Assembly: GCA_018350325.1 (NCBI GenBank)
Contig: JAEVLN010000013.1
Coordinates: 434,001 to 498,000, forward strand
Direction: 5' to 3'
Source: Globodera rostochiensis
Lineage: Eukaryota > Nematoda > Chromadorea > Rhabditida > Heteroderidae
Length of the DNA: 64,000 nucleotides
Below, piece by piece: positions 10,692 to 22,330 of this stretch. The translations under genes and the position numbers were made by a program. The notes under the pieces are model-generated. The model made no database searches. It was not told the DNA's origin and was given only the letters and a program-made list of their open reading frames with translations. Positions within the stretch are counted from its first letter, which is position 1; the number at the start of each line of letters is the position of its first letter.

Positions 10692-10970
10692 ACAATTATT
10701 TGATAAAGGGTACAATTCAACAATTTGAGATCAAAAATGGAAAAAACATCCGGCCCACAAATTGTTAAAAATCGCAAATATGTGAAAAATAGAGATCTGT
10801 GGGTGCCAAATCTTGATGCTCCGGCTCCACGGCACCAGTAGTGGTAAAAGCGAATATCTGTTTGGGTATAATTGAATAAAAGTAGGCTTTATTTTTGTTA
10901 CTTGATTTGGGGAAATATGTGCCCCTTCAAAGAACCTTCCAACGTAAAAGCCCTTTGTTGGCTGCTTTCC
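10692..10970. repeat. 280-bp dispersed repeat, copy 1
   Basis: It starts TTTGATAAAGGGTACAATTC and ends TTGTTGGCTGC. It matches 14424-14700 along its whole length and 20275-20380 in part. A minus-strand frame (GFYV[GR].FFEGAH.SPNQV) is conserved between two copies but has no start or known domain. I could not find inverted ends. Confidence 0.65.
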
Positions 10971-11049
10971 TCCATGCTTTTTCGTTTTGTTGCAAATCCA
11001 TAAAGGCTGCTGTCGATTCATAATCCATTTGTAGCTAATTTCTGCACAT

Positions 11050-11197
11050 GAATTTTGCCAAAAAAGATTTGAGGGAAGAAAATAAATGCGTGGAAATAAT
11101 CTGCAAATCAATTTTATTGGCTACATTTTCAATAAAAATTAATTCTATTGCCAAAAGATTTCTTATTATTTTATTTAATAAATTTTAGACAATAAAC
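11050..11197 (+). promoter_or_regulatory. Upstream block of the type A gene at 11198
   Basis: Almost identical to 6945-7087, ending AAATTTTAGACAATAAAC directly before the ATG. The TTTTAG is a candidate trans-splice acceptor 12 bases before the start. Confidence 0.5.
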
Positions 11198-12089
11198 ATG
11201 AAATTTTGGCTTTTAATTATTATTTTATTCTTTACAATATATTTAATCAAAAATGCTAATTCTGTGGGCGATGGCGGAAAAGGGCCAAAACTTTACAAAA
11301 CATTTGATGAAATATTTGGAAAAGGATGGGACGATGAAAGTAATGATTCAAAAGACTTGAACTGTCGTCATGTTAAAGAAGAAGCTCAAGCAAGCTCCAA
11401 ACACTTCTGATCAGAAAAATATTGATCAAATATTGAAACAGAAATTTGATGAAATTTATGATGAAAATTGGTCAGAAAACGAAAACAATTCAGCGTCAGA
11501 TCAAGATGAGAGAGTTGATGAACAGCAAAATGATTCAAATGAATGTGATCAAATTAAATCCGATCAGCAAAAACGTGAAATAATTCAGAAATTCCGTCAA
11601 ATGAAAAACGGTTATAGGCAAAAGGGAAACGCAAAAGAATGGGCTCAAATTGAGGCAAAAATATCCAATAGTTTGGGTGTTTGCCGCAATAAATGGATCA
11701 AAGAATTGGGTCTAAGTCGAGAAACAAAGTTTAAATCAAAGTTTTCTGAGTTTGAAAAACACGAAATTTTGAAACAATTTGATGAAATAAAAAGTAAATG
11801 TAAAAAGGCAAAACTCAAAAATATTTCAAATCATCAACTTGATGAGAAAATAGCAAAAAAATTGGGCGTTTCTAGAGGAACAATTACTTTATGGAAGCGC
11901 AAATTTGGCTTTTCTGTCAGCAACAAAATTTCTGACGCAACAAAAATTGGAATTTTGAAGAAATATTCACAAATAAAGGGAAAGAATCCGAAAATGAGTG
12001 ATTGTGACATTGCTGATTTGTTGAAAATCTCAGGAAGCAGTTTAAAAAAATGGAAAGCTCAATTTATACAAGAAATTAAGAACCTTTAA
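11198..12089 (+). pseudogene. Chimeric type A / type B HTH gene with a frameshift
   Basis: The 5' part is type A: MKFWLLIIILFFTIYLIKNA signal peptide, then FDEIFGKGWDDE. Compared with 7088-8230, five bases are missing in the GTTCAAGACGGACAAG region near 11390, so the signal-peptide frame stops at 11410. The rest stays open in another frame (from 11370 to 12089). That rest is type B in character: DSNECDQIKSDQQKREIIQK and SFSE-type repeats rather than the type A lysine-rich ones. The first HTH also lacks four residues before WIKE. So the gene is a recombinant of the two subfamilies that is now broken, unless the frameshift is a sequencing error. Confidence 0.75.
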
Positions 12090-12403
12090 AAATATACGGA
12101 TTTTTTGGAGAGATTCAAAACTTTGAAAGATGCAGATTTTATGTTCGATAAAATTTTTTTGGTTGACTCGCGCGGCTGGTTTGGTCGGAAAAGTTAAATT
12201 TTTTCTTTATTTGACTAAAAGATTCTGGTGTAAATCGAAATCACTATGTCTATAGATGCCATTATATAAAAGAGCTAGGTGATATAACTTAAACAAAGGA
12301 ATTTATAACTCACCGCGCCAACCTGCACGAAAAATGGCCATTTTCACAGTTTTAAGCTATCATTTTTATAAAAGACGAATCGGTTAGTTTACGGTCCGAT
12401 CTT

Positions 12404-12840
12404 TTGGGGTGTTCACACCCAATCCCCGGCCCTAAAAAAGGTCGGGGTCGGGGAGGCCGAGGAATCCAGAATGCACCAGAATTTGTTATTTGCTCTTCTG
12501 TAAATCCAGAATGCACCAGAATTTGTTATTTGCTCTTCTGTAAGTCCAGAATTGTGTTCCGGAAAGCCAGGTGGACCAGAATTTGCTTTCCGGGAAACCA
12601 GTAGAGACCAGAATTAGGTTTTCGGAAATCAGCATGCACCAGAATTTGTTATTAGATGTTCTGGAACTCCAAAATGCACCAGAATTTGGTGTTTGGAAAT
12701 TCTGCATACACCAGGATTTTGTGTTCTGGAAACTTTTTATGGGCCAGAATTCTGTTTTTGATTTTATTAAAGGTTAACCCGGAAAATGGGCAACTGAAGG
12801 GTGCTCAAACTGCAAAATTCAGTCCCCGGCCTATAACTGG
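12404..12840. repeat. Minisatellite of about 43-bp units in a GC-rich frame
   Basis: From about 12466 to 12745, units containing ACCAGAATTTG followed by TTCTG or TTCCGGAAA recur about seven times; the first two are almost identical. GGTCGGGG and CCCCGGCC patches flank it at 12420-12450 and 12822-12843. Reading frames here are repeat artefacts. Confidence 0.75.
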
Positions 12841-12869
12841 TCGGCCATTGCTCGTAGCTGGATGGAGTC

Positions 12870-13052
12870 AATTTATTGGCTATTTCATCAGATGACGGAA
12901 GTAGTATTCACATGAAAAATATTTGCAACGTTTTATTTTATTTTTGTTTTTAAGTTAAGCAATTTTCTAATATGTATGAATTATAATATTTCATAATAAT
13001 AACAATAATAATAATAATAAGCGAATGTTTTGTTTTAAGCATAAATTTAATT
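12870..13052 (+). promoter_or_regulatory. Conserved type B upstream block
   Basis: Contains TTGGCTATTTCATCAGATGA, CGGAAGTAGTATTCACATGA and TATTTGCAACG, then a TAA microsatellite and AAGCATAAATTTAATT directly before the start codon. Variants of the same block occur upstream of the type B genes at 18381, 48986, 62307 (+) and 40517, 45889, 61670 (-). Confidence 0.6.
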
Positions 13053-14305
13053 ATGAAATTAAACATTCTACAATTAATTTGTTTAATAAATTATGTTTTT
13101 ACATTTCCAAACGATTTATTTGATGAACTTTGGGAGACAAATCAACCGGAGCCTCAAACAAACAACAAACCGATTGAACCTCAGCCAAAAATCAAAGTTT
13201 GCCATATAAATTCCCCAGAATTTTGTTTTAATTTATGGGTTTTTGCTTTTTAATCCGGGAATTTAAATTAACTAATTTAAGGTTGAACCGCACGAGGAAC
13301 AATTTGATGGAAGATGGCAGGACGAAAATGCACTAAAAAGAATCGTAAAAGTTGAGCATGAAACCCATTATAGAGCAGTTAAAGTGGAAGGTGAGCCCCA
13401 TTTATGGGAGAAAATAATTAAAAATTTAAATAATTATAAAAATTTTTCAATAAAAATATTTTGATTTTTGAAAGGATCTATAATTTTGCAAAACTTTGTA
13501 ACAAATTAGAGTTAAATAAAAATACTAAAATTGGGTCAAAAATTTGATTCAATGTTCATAAGATCGCAATTATTCAAATATATCAAATATTTTTTCCACA
13601 ATAAAACATTTAGGAACAGTTAAAATCAAACATGAATCAACGGATGATCTTGATCAGGACAATTCTACGAAACATTTGTCTGATCAAAATAACTCAACTG
13701 ATCAAGATGAGAGTTTTGATGAACAGCAAAATGAGTCAAATGAATGTGACAAAATTAAATATGACCAGCAAAAATGTGAAATAATTCAAAAATTCCGTGA
13801 AATGAAAGAAGATTATAAGAAAAAAAGAAAATATTCCAGAAATGAATGGCGTCAAATTGAGAGAAAAATCGCAAATAGTTTTGGTGTTAGTCGTTCAACA
13901 ATTTATAAATGGATCAAAAAATTGGGTCTAAACCAAGAAACAAAGTTTAAATCAAAGTTTTCTGAGTTGGAAAAACGTGAAATTTTGAAACAATTTGATC
14001 AGATAAAAAACAAATGTAAAAAGGCAAAACTCAAAATTTCAATGCATGAACTTGATGCTAAAATTGCAACAAAATTGGGCGTATGTCCCACAACTATTTA
14101 TCAATGGAAGCGCAAACTTGGCCTTTCTATCAGAAATAAAAAGTTTTCTGATGAAACAAAAATTGGAATTTTGAAGAAATATGCCAAAATAAAAGGGAAG
14201 AATCCGAAAATCAGCGATTGTCACATTGCTGATTTGTTGAAAATCTCAAAAAGCAGTATAATAAAATGGAAAGCTCAATTTAAAGAAGAAAAGAAGCATT
14301 TTTAA
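13053..14305 (+). CDS. Type B secreted HTH-repeat protein, 314 aa
   Basis: Exons are 13053-13196, 13282-13390 and 13614-14305 (945 nt in total, open throughout). Exon 1 codes for a signal peptide (MKLNILQLICLINYVFTF) and PNDLFDELWETN. Exon 2 codes for VEPHEEQFDGRWQDE and a KVEHE segment. Exon 3 begins GTVKIKHES, has an acidic Asn/Gln/Ser/Asp-rich linker, then three HTH-like repeats at about 135-190, 199-257 and 263-306 with cores such as VSRSTIYKWIKKLGL. Intron 1 is phase 0 with a weak GTTTGCC donor; intron 2 is phase 1 with GTGAGC. The 3' flank resembles that of the gene at 18381 but is interrupted by the 280-bp repeat at 14424-14700. A secreted nucleic-acid-binding role is inferred. Confidence 0.85.
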
Positions 14306-14423
14306 CTACACAAAATATATTCATTGTAAAATGTTTGTTACTATTAATTATGTTATTGGCTTTCAGGGACATTCTCATCAAATTTATGGGTTGGACAAAG
14401 AAAATAAACATTAAAAACGTATA

Positions 14424-14700
14424 AATATTTGATAAAGGGTACAATTCAACAATTGTGATCAAAAATAAAAAAACATCCGGCCCACAAAATTGTTTACGCC
14501 ACAAAAAATCGCAAATATATGTGAAAAATAGAGATCTATGGGTGCCAAATATTGAGGCTCCACGGCACCAGTAGTGGTAAAATGCGAATATCTGTTTGGG
14601 TATAATTGAATAAAGGTAGGCTTTATTTTTGTTACTTGATTGGGGGAAAGATGTGCCCCTTCAAAGAAAGTCCGGACGTAAAAGCCGTTTGTTGGCTGCG
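14424..14700. repeat. 280-bp dispersed repeat, copy 2, inserted in a gene's 3' flank
   Basis: The 3' flank of the gene at 13053 (TTTCAGGGACATTCTCATCA ... CTTTACCGATACC) aligns with the 3' flank of the gene at 18381 (19640-19740) except for this block, so the block was inserted after the genes duplicated. Confidence 0.6.
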
Positions 14701-15035
14701 ACACTTTACCGATACCAAAAAAGAACGTTTTTGTATAGTTAAGTTTTATTTATAAGCACAAATAAAAGTTTGTCTATTAAATGGATGCTCAAAAATGGAG
14801 ACACGAGAGGTTTTCATACCCAAAAAACGGGGGCTAATTGAACGGGCGCATCGGATGATCGGCCAATTTCATTGAAAATCAACACTAGTGTACTCGCCAC
14901 GGAGGGAAACGCCGTTCCTTCTCGTCCCTACCGTCCATCCTTTCCGATTCGTGGGCTAGAATCCTGTAAGATCGAGATTCGAGAGGCATTTGCATTTGAC
15001 TGCACCCGCCCTTATTTAACCATTAAGCACTTTTA
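14701..15035. other. 3' flank and unexplained moderately GC-rich stretch
   Basis: Bases 14701-14770 continue the duplicated 3' flank. From 14815 to 15005 the sequence is less AT-rich (AACGGGCGCATCGGATGATC, CGTCCCTACCGTCCATCC), but I see no gene. Confidence 0.35.
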
Positions 15036-15047
15036 TGCTTAGTCCAA

Positions 15048-15245
15048 ACACTTTTTTCCATTTTAAAATTGTATCACGGCCGACACCGATACTCTTTAAA
15101 ATTTTTGCATAAATTTTATTCCATTCTTTTTTTGAATGTTTTCTTATTTGCTTATAATTTTCTATCAATAAAAGTATTTTTGAACAATTTCAGCTTTTGC
15201 TCATCAGAATAAAGATTTTTGCGTCTTTTTGTGAGTTTTGTGCCA
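15048..15245 (-). pseudogene. Fragment of a type A HTH-repeat gene
   Basis: The minus strand matches the HTH-encoding region of the genes at 406 and 2431: CGTCTTTTTGTGAG.. on one side, and the segment with ATCACGGCCGACACCGATAC and TTTTTTCCATTTTAAAATTG on the other. Frameshifts break the reading frame and no start or end is present. Confidence 0.7.
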
Positions 15246-15294
15246 GGGTCGCCATTTCTATAGCAACTTTCTAACCATTTCTAATTACATATAA

Positions 15295-17110
15295 GTAGGG
15301 ATGCTACTTTTAGGTAAGAAAAATTGGAAAATAGGTACCTAAATTGTTGGGAAAAATGCCAAAATAGGTACTTACTTTTATTTATTGATTGTTTCATTTA
15401 GAGTTCGTCGGAACCGGGATCCTGACCGTGACCGGTCGGCAAATTCCCGGTTTTTCAAATCCCAATCCCGGTTTTTGAAAATCGAAATCACGGATCATGT
15501 CCCGGTCGGACCGTGAATGGTGGGGACAGTTGAAGTGTGGGTGGGGTCAAAGTTCAGATCCCCGATTGTGCTAGTGATTTATCCGGAATTTTTCTGAACA
15601 TTTAATAGAGTGGTCACCTCGAGTGCGGGGTTAAGAATTGCGGGGTCAGGGTTCTTCGGGGGTGGGACTGTCGGGGTCGGGGTTACTCAGAGTCTGGGGT
15701 TTTTTTTAAATTTTTTCCAAAGTTTTAGAGGTCAAATTTTTGTTTTTTGAATAATTTTCAAAATTTATTGATATTAGAGCCGATAATTTTAAATTTGTTC
15801 TTATTTTGAAGAGAAGGGGAGGGCATCAGTGATATAATCGGATACCTGTCCGAAAATCGGAATTCCTGAACCAAATATTTTGAAAATAATTTAGTAAATA
15901 ATTTTTAACGCACTGTGATAATATATATACAATTGGTAGGGTCCGACGGCGCCGGTGGGAAAATTTTAGAATTTTTTGATTTTTGTTATAAATTTTTCAA
16001 AAATACAAGTTTTAGGATTTTTTAAACTCTTGTGTTTGAATTTTATTCACTTTTGGGGGGGGGGGGCGGGCAGTGCCGATAGTCGCCACCGAGAAAATTT
16101 TGAATTTTTGACTCAATTTGTTAAGGGATTTGCAACCAAAATTTTAAAGAATTGTGGGTTTTTGAAGCTTTTTAAGAATGTGAGAGGTCCGGTAAGGCAA
16201 ATTTTTAAAAATCGGCAATCTTGGTTAAGAAAATAATAACAAACTCAAAATTCATCTTTTGCACGCATTTTAATTAAAAAATATTTGAAAATTTAACACT
16301 GTTTAACTTTTTCAAATGCATCCTACTTCATCTGCACAGGCAGTCAAAAAAATAATTTGCACGCTAAACGGGTCCAACATGCCAGTTCACATGCACTGGT
16401 AGTATTCATTAGAGTGCGGCAAAATCAAATTTGCGGATCCTGTTGCAGGATTGGAATTCAAAATTTTTTGCAGGATTGATTCTGCGGGATTAATCCTGCA
16501 AATCCTGCATCTAGAAATTGCAGGATCCTGCGCAGGATTGCAGGATTGAATCAAAACTTTTCAAAAATTAATTTTGGCTCAAAATTAGGATTCCTCCCCG
16601 GCCCTTGGGAGGGGCAAGTCGGGGGTCGGGGTTGGCTATGTTGGGGATTGGAGACGTCCAAATATTCGGGTTAGGGGTGAAGAAAATTATCAAAATATTT
16701 TTTTTCATTAAATTTCATCAATGTATTTAGTGGGAAAGCATAAAATGAATCGATTTTTAAATCCATTTAGCGTCCTATAAACCTCAAGAGTGAAACTTTT
16801 AAAACGTTCAAAAACCGGTTTAAAGGTGGAGCGACAAAAAATTTTTGATTGTTCTATCCGTTTCAGCACCTAAGTAACCCTATAAAAGTGGTTGCGAGTG
16901 TTTTCGAGTCTGAGCCCTCAGATCCATATTTTCCAAGTTTAAAAAACGGATCGGAAACAAACAACTTTTGTGGTAAACTCAATTTGGTTAGAACGTGATC
17001 TTATTGATCCTACTTTGATCAGACCAGATGACATAAATATGACAACCAGTAGTGTCTGTAATCCAACGACCTAATCTTATGCCTTCAATTCAGAACCCGA
17101 TTTTTGTCGA
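15295..17110. other. Repeat-rich intergenic region
   Basis: It holds the left end of a short element at 15298 (TAGGGATGCTACTTTTAGG), CCGGT/CCCGG-rich patches at 15411-15530 and 15620-15700, a G run with the AGTGCCGATAGTCGCCACCG palindrome-type repeat at 16055-16090, and a GCAGGAT-rich patch at 16435-16550 starting TTAGAGTGCGGC. The matching right end type (CCGCACTCTAG) is at 55725. No gene is supported. Confidence 0.45.
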
Positions 17111-18175
17111 ATTTTGTCGAATTTTCCAATTTTAAATTATAACTTTAAAAAAACAAACCCTTTGACTTCCCGGTTCCGGGACCGGTTTCCGAAACCGCCA
17201 AAATCCGGAACCGCTTTGGGACCGGAACCGCGAAACCACCAGAAAACTGAAACGGGAAAACTGTTCACACATAGAATAATTTCTATCTTATGTTGGAATG
17301 ATTCAGATCCGAATTAATATACTACCAATCGATTCCCCTCGTCGAGCTGAGTACAAATCCGCAAAAAGTTTGCGCCAGAAACCACTAAGAAGAAAGTTAT
17401 GAGCCACCAAATGTTGGTCAAAATCGGTTGGGTTTTTTTAGTCATTTTGATAATTTATTGAAGATTTTTTGTCCGATGAGGGCTTACAACATGTAAATAA
17501 ATTTATCTAAAAAAGCATATTATAATTTAATTATTTAAGATCAGGAAAATATTTCACATTTTTAGGAATTGCACATCTTAAAAATAAAACGCTAAAAATT
17601 TCTTACATGCGAATAATAAGTCGAAATCCCGATACCGGTTCAAGATGCTGATCCCGATCCCGGCTTTCACGATCCCGGTCAATTCTGATCCCGGTTTTTA
17701 CCAAAAATCTAATTTTGTACTAACTCGGGCAACCCTTTACTGACTTAAGTTTTTTCGATCAGCAACGCCTCCTCCTAAGCGCCTGACGCGCAGGCTCAAT
17801 TCCGACACAACTCATAAATTTGATGAGAAACTGCCTGACAATTCGGGTGAAAAAGGTCTGGTTCGCTGTCCTACGGGAAAGCAAAAACCATCCTTGCCAA
17901 AAACCCATCGAAAAGGTGCATTCGAGCATTGAAGACTTCCGGGACGTGTTGGGGTCTTGCAAAAGTGGCACGGGAACCCCGCTTCTTTTGGTGGTCCGAA
18001 GTCTGTCGCGAAAGCAACGGATTTGTTTGCTAATTAGTGTCATATAGTTTGCGAATTGTAATTTAATTGCCAAATAAAAAAATCAATAATTAAAGGCTTG
18101 GCAATTTTTATTTCTATTTAATCATATTACGTAAGGCAATTTTTATTTCTATTTCATCATATTACGTAAGTATTA
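17111..18175. other. Repeat-rich intergenic region with a GC-richer patch
   Basis: CCGGTTCCGGGACCGG-type arrays lie at 17165-17240 and 17625-17700. Bases 17905-18020 (GACGTGTTGGGGTCTTGCAA onward) recur at 48630-48720 upstream of the type B gene at 48986, so they are part of a duplicated 5' flank. A frame through this patch (LGSCKSGTGTPLLL) is kept in both copies, but I do not recognise it. Confidence 0.45.
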
Positions 18176-18380
18176 TTCGCATGTAAAATTTGCAACGTTT
18201 TATTTATTGTTTCATTTAAGCATTTTCTAATAATGTATGAATTATCGCTATAAATGACGGATGTATTCTTCACATTTAAGAAATTTGCAACGCTTTATTG
18301 TTATGATGAGAAATCCTAAAAATGTGTAATAATTAAATTATAATGTTAAGGGGATGCTTTTTATTAAGATAAATTTAATT
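18170..18380 (+). promoter_or_regulatory. Type B upstream block, partly doubled
   Basis: ATTATTCGCATGTAAAATTT with GCAACGTTTT (18172-18205) and ATGACGGATGTATTCTTCAC with TTTGCAACGC (18253-18293) are two copies of the conserved type B block upstream of the start at 18381. Confidence 0.55.
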
Positions 18381-19580
18381 ATGAAATTGAACGTTCTACA
18401 AATAATTTATTTTTGTTTGATAAATTATGTGTTTACCTTTCCAAATGACTTATTTGACGAACTTTGGGAGACAAATCAACCGGAGCCTCAAACAAACAAC
18501 AATCCGATTAAATTTCAGCCAAAAATCAAAGTTTGTCATATAGAATTTTGTTTTTATTTATGGGTTTTTGCTTTTTCATCCGGGAATGAATTTAAATAAT
18601 TTAAGGTTGAATCGAAAGAGGAACAATTTGATGGAAGATGGCAGGACGAAAAAGCACTAAAAGGAAACGTAAAAGTTGAGCATGAACCACATTATGAAGA
18701 AGTTAAAGTGGAAGGTGAGCAACTTCATGATAGAGAAAATAATTTAAAATTTCCAAAAAAATAAAAATAATTTCAATAACAAATCTTCTATAAAAAATAA
18801 ATGTTATAAACGAACTTTAACAAATAATAAAAGAATTTTGGGTCAGAATTTGGTAGATATAATTGCAAAACATCTAATAATTTTTTTTTTATAATAACAT
18901 ATTCAGGAACAGTTAAAATCAAACATGAATCAGCGGATGATCTTGATCAGAAAAATTCTAATAAACATTTGTCTGATCAAAATAACTCAACTGATCAAGA
19001 TGAGAGTGTTGATGAACAGCAAAATGATTCAAATGAATGTGATCAAATTGAATCTGATCAGCAAAAACGTGAAATTATTCAGAAATTCCGAGAAATGAAA
19101 AATGGTTATAGGCAAAAGGGAAACGCAAAAGAATGGGTTCAAATTGAGAGAAAAATATCAAATAGTTTGGGTGTTGGTCGCACAAAATTGTATAAATGGA
19201 AGAAAGAATTGGGTTTAAACCCAGAAAACTTTTCTGAGCTCGAAAAACGTAAAATATTAAAACAATTTGAAAAGATTAAAAGCAAATGTAAAGAGGCAAA
19301 ACTCAAAAACATTTCAGTGCATAAACTCGATGATAAAATTGCAAAAAAATGGGGCGTTTGTAGAACTACAATTTGTAAATGGAAGCGCAAATTTGGCCTT
19401 TCTGTCAGCAAGAAAAAATTTTCTGATGCGACAAAAATTGGAATTTTGAAGAAATATGCCAAAATGAAAAGAAAAAATCCAAAAATGAGTGATTGTCACA
19501 TTGTTGATTTGTTGAAAATCTCATTAAGTAGCCTTAATAGATGGAAAGCTCAATTTAAAGAAGAAAATAAGCATCTCTGA
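18381..19580 (+). CDS. Type B secreted HTH-repeat protein, 310 aa
   Basis: Exons are 18381-18530, 18606-18714 and 18907-19580 (933 nt). I start at 18381 rather than the upstream in-frame ATG at 18354, because 18381 matches the start of all paralogues and gives the signal peptide MKLNVLQIIYFCLINYVFTF directly. The rest follows the type B plan: DLFDELWETN, the VESKEEQFDGRWQDE exon, an acidic linker, then three HTH-like repeats (VGRTKLYKWKKELGL, VCRTTICKWKRKFGL and ISLSSLNRWKAQF). The 3' flank to about 19930 is also shared with the downstream region of the minus-strand gene at 60448. Confidence 0.85.
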
Positions 19581-20380
19581 CTGCACAAAAATATTCATTG
19601 TAAAATCACAAATAGTTTTAAAATGTCTTCGCTTTTTTGTTACTGGCCTTCAGGGACTTTCTTATCAATTTGTGGGTTGGATAAAGAAGAATGCTTTTTT
19701 TTGTGTTGAAATATCTATTACCGATATGCAAAAATAGTTTTTAAGAAAGTCTTTTATTTTGTTTAGATATAAATAATTGAGAAATATGTTAAAATGAAAG
19801 GCAAAAAAACACAAATTGTCGCGAAAAAATAAAAGTCAATTCGCTAAAAAAAAATAGGCATTAGAAAGAGAAGTAATTACCAAATATATAAATAGAAATA
19901 ATAACGATGAGAATTACGCATAATAAAGCTTAACAAAAATTCGAGAAACATTTTTTTCTACCCCCCCCCCCCAGAGCCACTCCACTCAAACGCGCAATTC
20001 CGGTTCAAATTAAAAAAATTTGTGAATGCGACCATAATATTTTAAAATCAAAAAAATGTAAAAAATATTGTATGTGTACGAATTTAATGGCAAAACTAAT
20101 TAATGGGAGTTCTCGTCGTGTTTTGACTTGGGCCAGCAACTCTGAATCACATAGAAAATAATCGACGGCTTGGGTAAAACTAAATCCGGAGTTCCGAGTC
20201 CATGGCCGTATCTAGTCTTGGTCCGAAGGCGCCGACAAACGCCGACGAGAATTTTTTTAATATTTTCAACGTTTTTTCCAGCCCAAAAATTGTTAAAAAT
20301 CGCAAATATATGTGAAAAATAGAGATCTGCGGGTGCCAAATCCTGAGGCTCTACGGCATCAGTAGTAAGAAAAGCGAAAG
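19581..20380. other. Duplicated 3' flank, then repeats
   Basis: Bases 19581-19925 match the inverse of about 60160-60447, the 3' flank of another family member. A C run follows at 19962. Bases 20275-20380 are a partial copy of the 280-bp repeat seen at 10692 and 14424. Confidence 0.55.
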
Positions 20381-20382
20381 GT

Positions 20383-20502
20383 AGTCCTCTCCTCTAAATT
20401 CCTCACTTGAATCCGATGAAATTTCTTCCGCGTCTGTTTCATCTATTGCTGTCGAACTGGTGCCTTCAGTATCTTCCGCTGATGCTCTTTTATTTTTAAG
20501 CC
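20383..20502 (-). pseudogene. Coding-like fragment, acidic and serine-rich
   Basis: The minus strand reads KRASAEDTEGTSSTAIDET, then DAEEISSDSSEEF without a stop and with more balanced codon composition than its surroundings. It resembles the acidic N-terminal parts of some transposases, but there is no diagnostic motif. It may also be an isolated exon. I do not assign a function. Confidence 0.3.
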
Positions 20503-21238
20503 AAATTAAACATTTGAAAATGACTCTGAAGGTGATTTTTAAAATGAAAGCACAAAGATGTCAATTTTGGAAGAAGAATTTCCGCAAGAAAAGCATGAAA
20601 ATAACAAATAAAACTCCAAATAGCAATTAGATATTCAAACTGTACGAATCAAGTAGCATTATTTTCGGGAATTCTCACATTTTTCAATTAAATATGAGAA
20701 ATCTTCACAAAGTCTAAAATATGGCAAACTATGGTATGGCATTTGCCATCAAAAGAGGGCATTCTGAGCTCCCTGATCGAAGACCGAGCATAGTCAGCAC
20801 AAGAACCGCCGGACTTGGCGATCGTGGAGTAGTAAAACATAAAATTTAATAATCAAAATATTTCCGGCGAGTTAAAAAAACATTAAAAATTAATATAAAT
20901 TACATTGTTTTCAAGACACTGGAACAAGTACGGCTCGAGGCGTATGAACGAGATGTTTAATCGACGATGTTATTATTATAACAAACGCCATTATTTTGCT
21001 TAGCGTAAAAAATGTATAGAAGTTTTTTGTTTTTTTGGTTTTTTTTAACTTTAAAAAAAATTAATTCTAAAAATTATTTATAAAAATAATTTCAATTTAA
21101 AATATCTTTAAAGCTAAAGCATACGCATCAAAATGGCCAAAATATAAACTTCAACTTTTTGCCGAAATATTTTCGAAACCCTCAGGACAGAAAAACGTGA
21201 CAAAATTAAAAAGTAATCATTTTGAAAACGGTTAAAAA
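20503..21238. other. Intergenic with dispersed repeats
   Basis: Bases 20920-20965 (ACAAGTACGGCTCGAGGCGT) recur inverted near 56400-56435. Bases 21121-21238 (CATCAAAATGGCCAAAATA, then TTTTGCCGAAATATTTTCG) recur at 21985-22105 and 26683-26802. No gene is seen. Confidence 0.45.
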
Positions 21239-21958
21239 TAGGGTAGTGCACGGTCGGTTAACCGAACCGAAACCGAAACCGAAAACCGGCTTTTTTGGCC
21301 CAAAAACCGAAACCGAAAACCGGGGGTCGTAAAACCGGCCTAACCGAAAACCGGGGGTACCGGTTTTCCGGTTTCGGTTGTAAAAATGAAAAAAACACAC
21401 TCCTAATGATGGCATTTTGTGGGAGTCTGTTGAGGAAAGATGTGGTGTAGTGGTGAGTGGTGTCATTTTAACTGGTGATGGGATGGGTTTCAAATCTCGG
21501 CTGAGTTGAATTCTTTTTCCAACATTTTTTGAACTATACGGTGTGTGAACAATTCCAAAAGTTTTTCAAATTCCCAATTTTTTTTTAATTAAATAAAATT
21601 CACAAATTGATTGGACGAATTCAGTGAAATTAAAAAAAAAGAAAAACTTTGTTCAAAGTTGAGTGACCTCGACTGCCGATGGGGATTTTAAAAATTTTGA
21701 GATCGGAGCCCTGAATAATTAAAATTAAAAATTTTCTTTGTATGGTTATTATTGGAATAATTTTCTTAACAAATTCGTTAAATCTCAAAAAAAAAAGAAA
21801 ATAGGCCAATTTTGTTAAGAAACTTTCGATTTCCCACTTTTTTGGGGAGCGGAATCCTGATTTCCGAAATTTTTTGAGGTCGTCGGCTTCCATCCTGCTA
21901 AGCCCCGCCGGGAAAATGTTAGATTTTAACGATATTTGTTAGGAAAATTGGTGCAAGC
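21239..21958. mobile_element. Copy of the TAGGGTAGTGCACGG element, right end missing
   Basis: It matches the left part of the element at 38463-40166, including the CCGAAACCG array, the tRNA-like A-box/B-box core (GTGGTGTAGTGGTGAG and GGGTTTCAAATCTCGGC, about 21440-21500) and AATTTTCTTAACAAATTCG. Here it is uninterrupted where the other copy carries an 815-bp insertion. A dispersed repeat sits directly on both sides (21121-21238 and 21985-22105). Confidence 0.75.
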
Positions 21959-22104
21959 AACCTTCTTCATTGTTGTGTTAAAAACGCATCAAAATGGCCA
22001 AAATAATCTTCAACTTTTTGCCGAAATATTTTCGAAACCCTCAGGACCGAAAAACGTGCCAAAATTGAAAAGTAATCATTTTTAAAACGGTTAAAAAGGA
22101 ATAC

Positions 22105-22330
22105 AATCAACAGAATCGGATTGTTGATTGGTTGAGGCTCCGATTGATTTGTCTCCCAAAGTTCGTCAAATAATGGAAATGTAACAACAAAGGTAATTTA
22201 TTAAACAAAAATAAATTATTTGTAAAAAGCTCAAGATAGAATTTTCTTATTATTATTATTATGAAAAATGTTTAATTGATAATTATTAGAAATTTGCTTA
22301 ACTTAAAAATAAAATAAAACGAAAACGTTG
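22105..22330 (-). pseudogene. Fragment of type B exon 1 with its upstream region
   Basis: The minus strand carries the part of exon 1 for DELWETNQSEPQ with a gap in the FPNDLFDEL stretch, and upstream (22235-22370) the conserved leader and AGAATATT / TTTTTCATGTGAA block. No exons 2 or 3 follow, and the frame is broken. Confidence 0.65.

Noticed and set aside
17759..18073. 104-residue minus-strand frame
   Set aside because: Its DNA is a duplicated 5' flank of HTH genes; the frame shows no domain.
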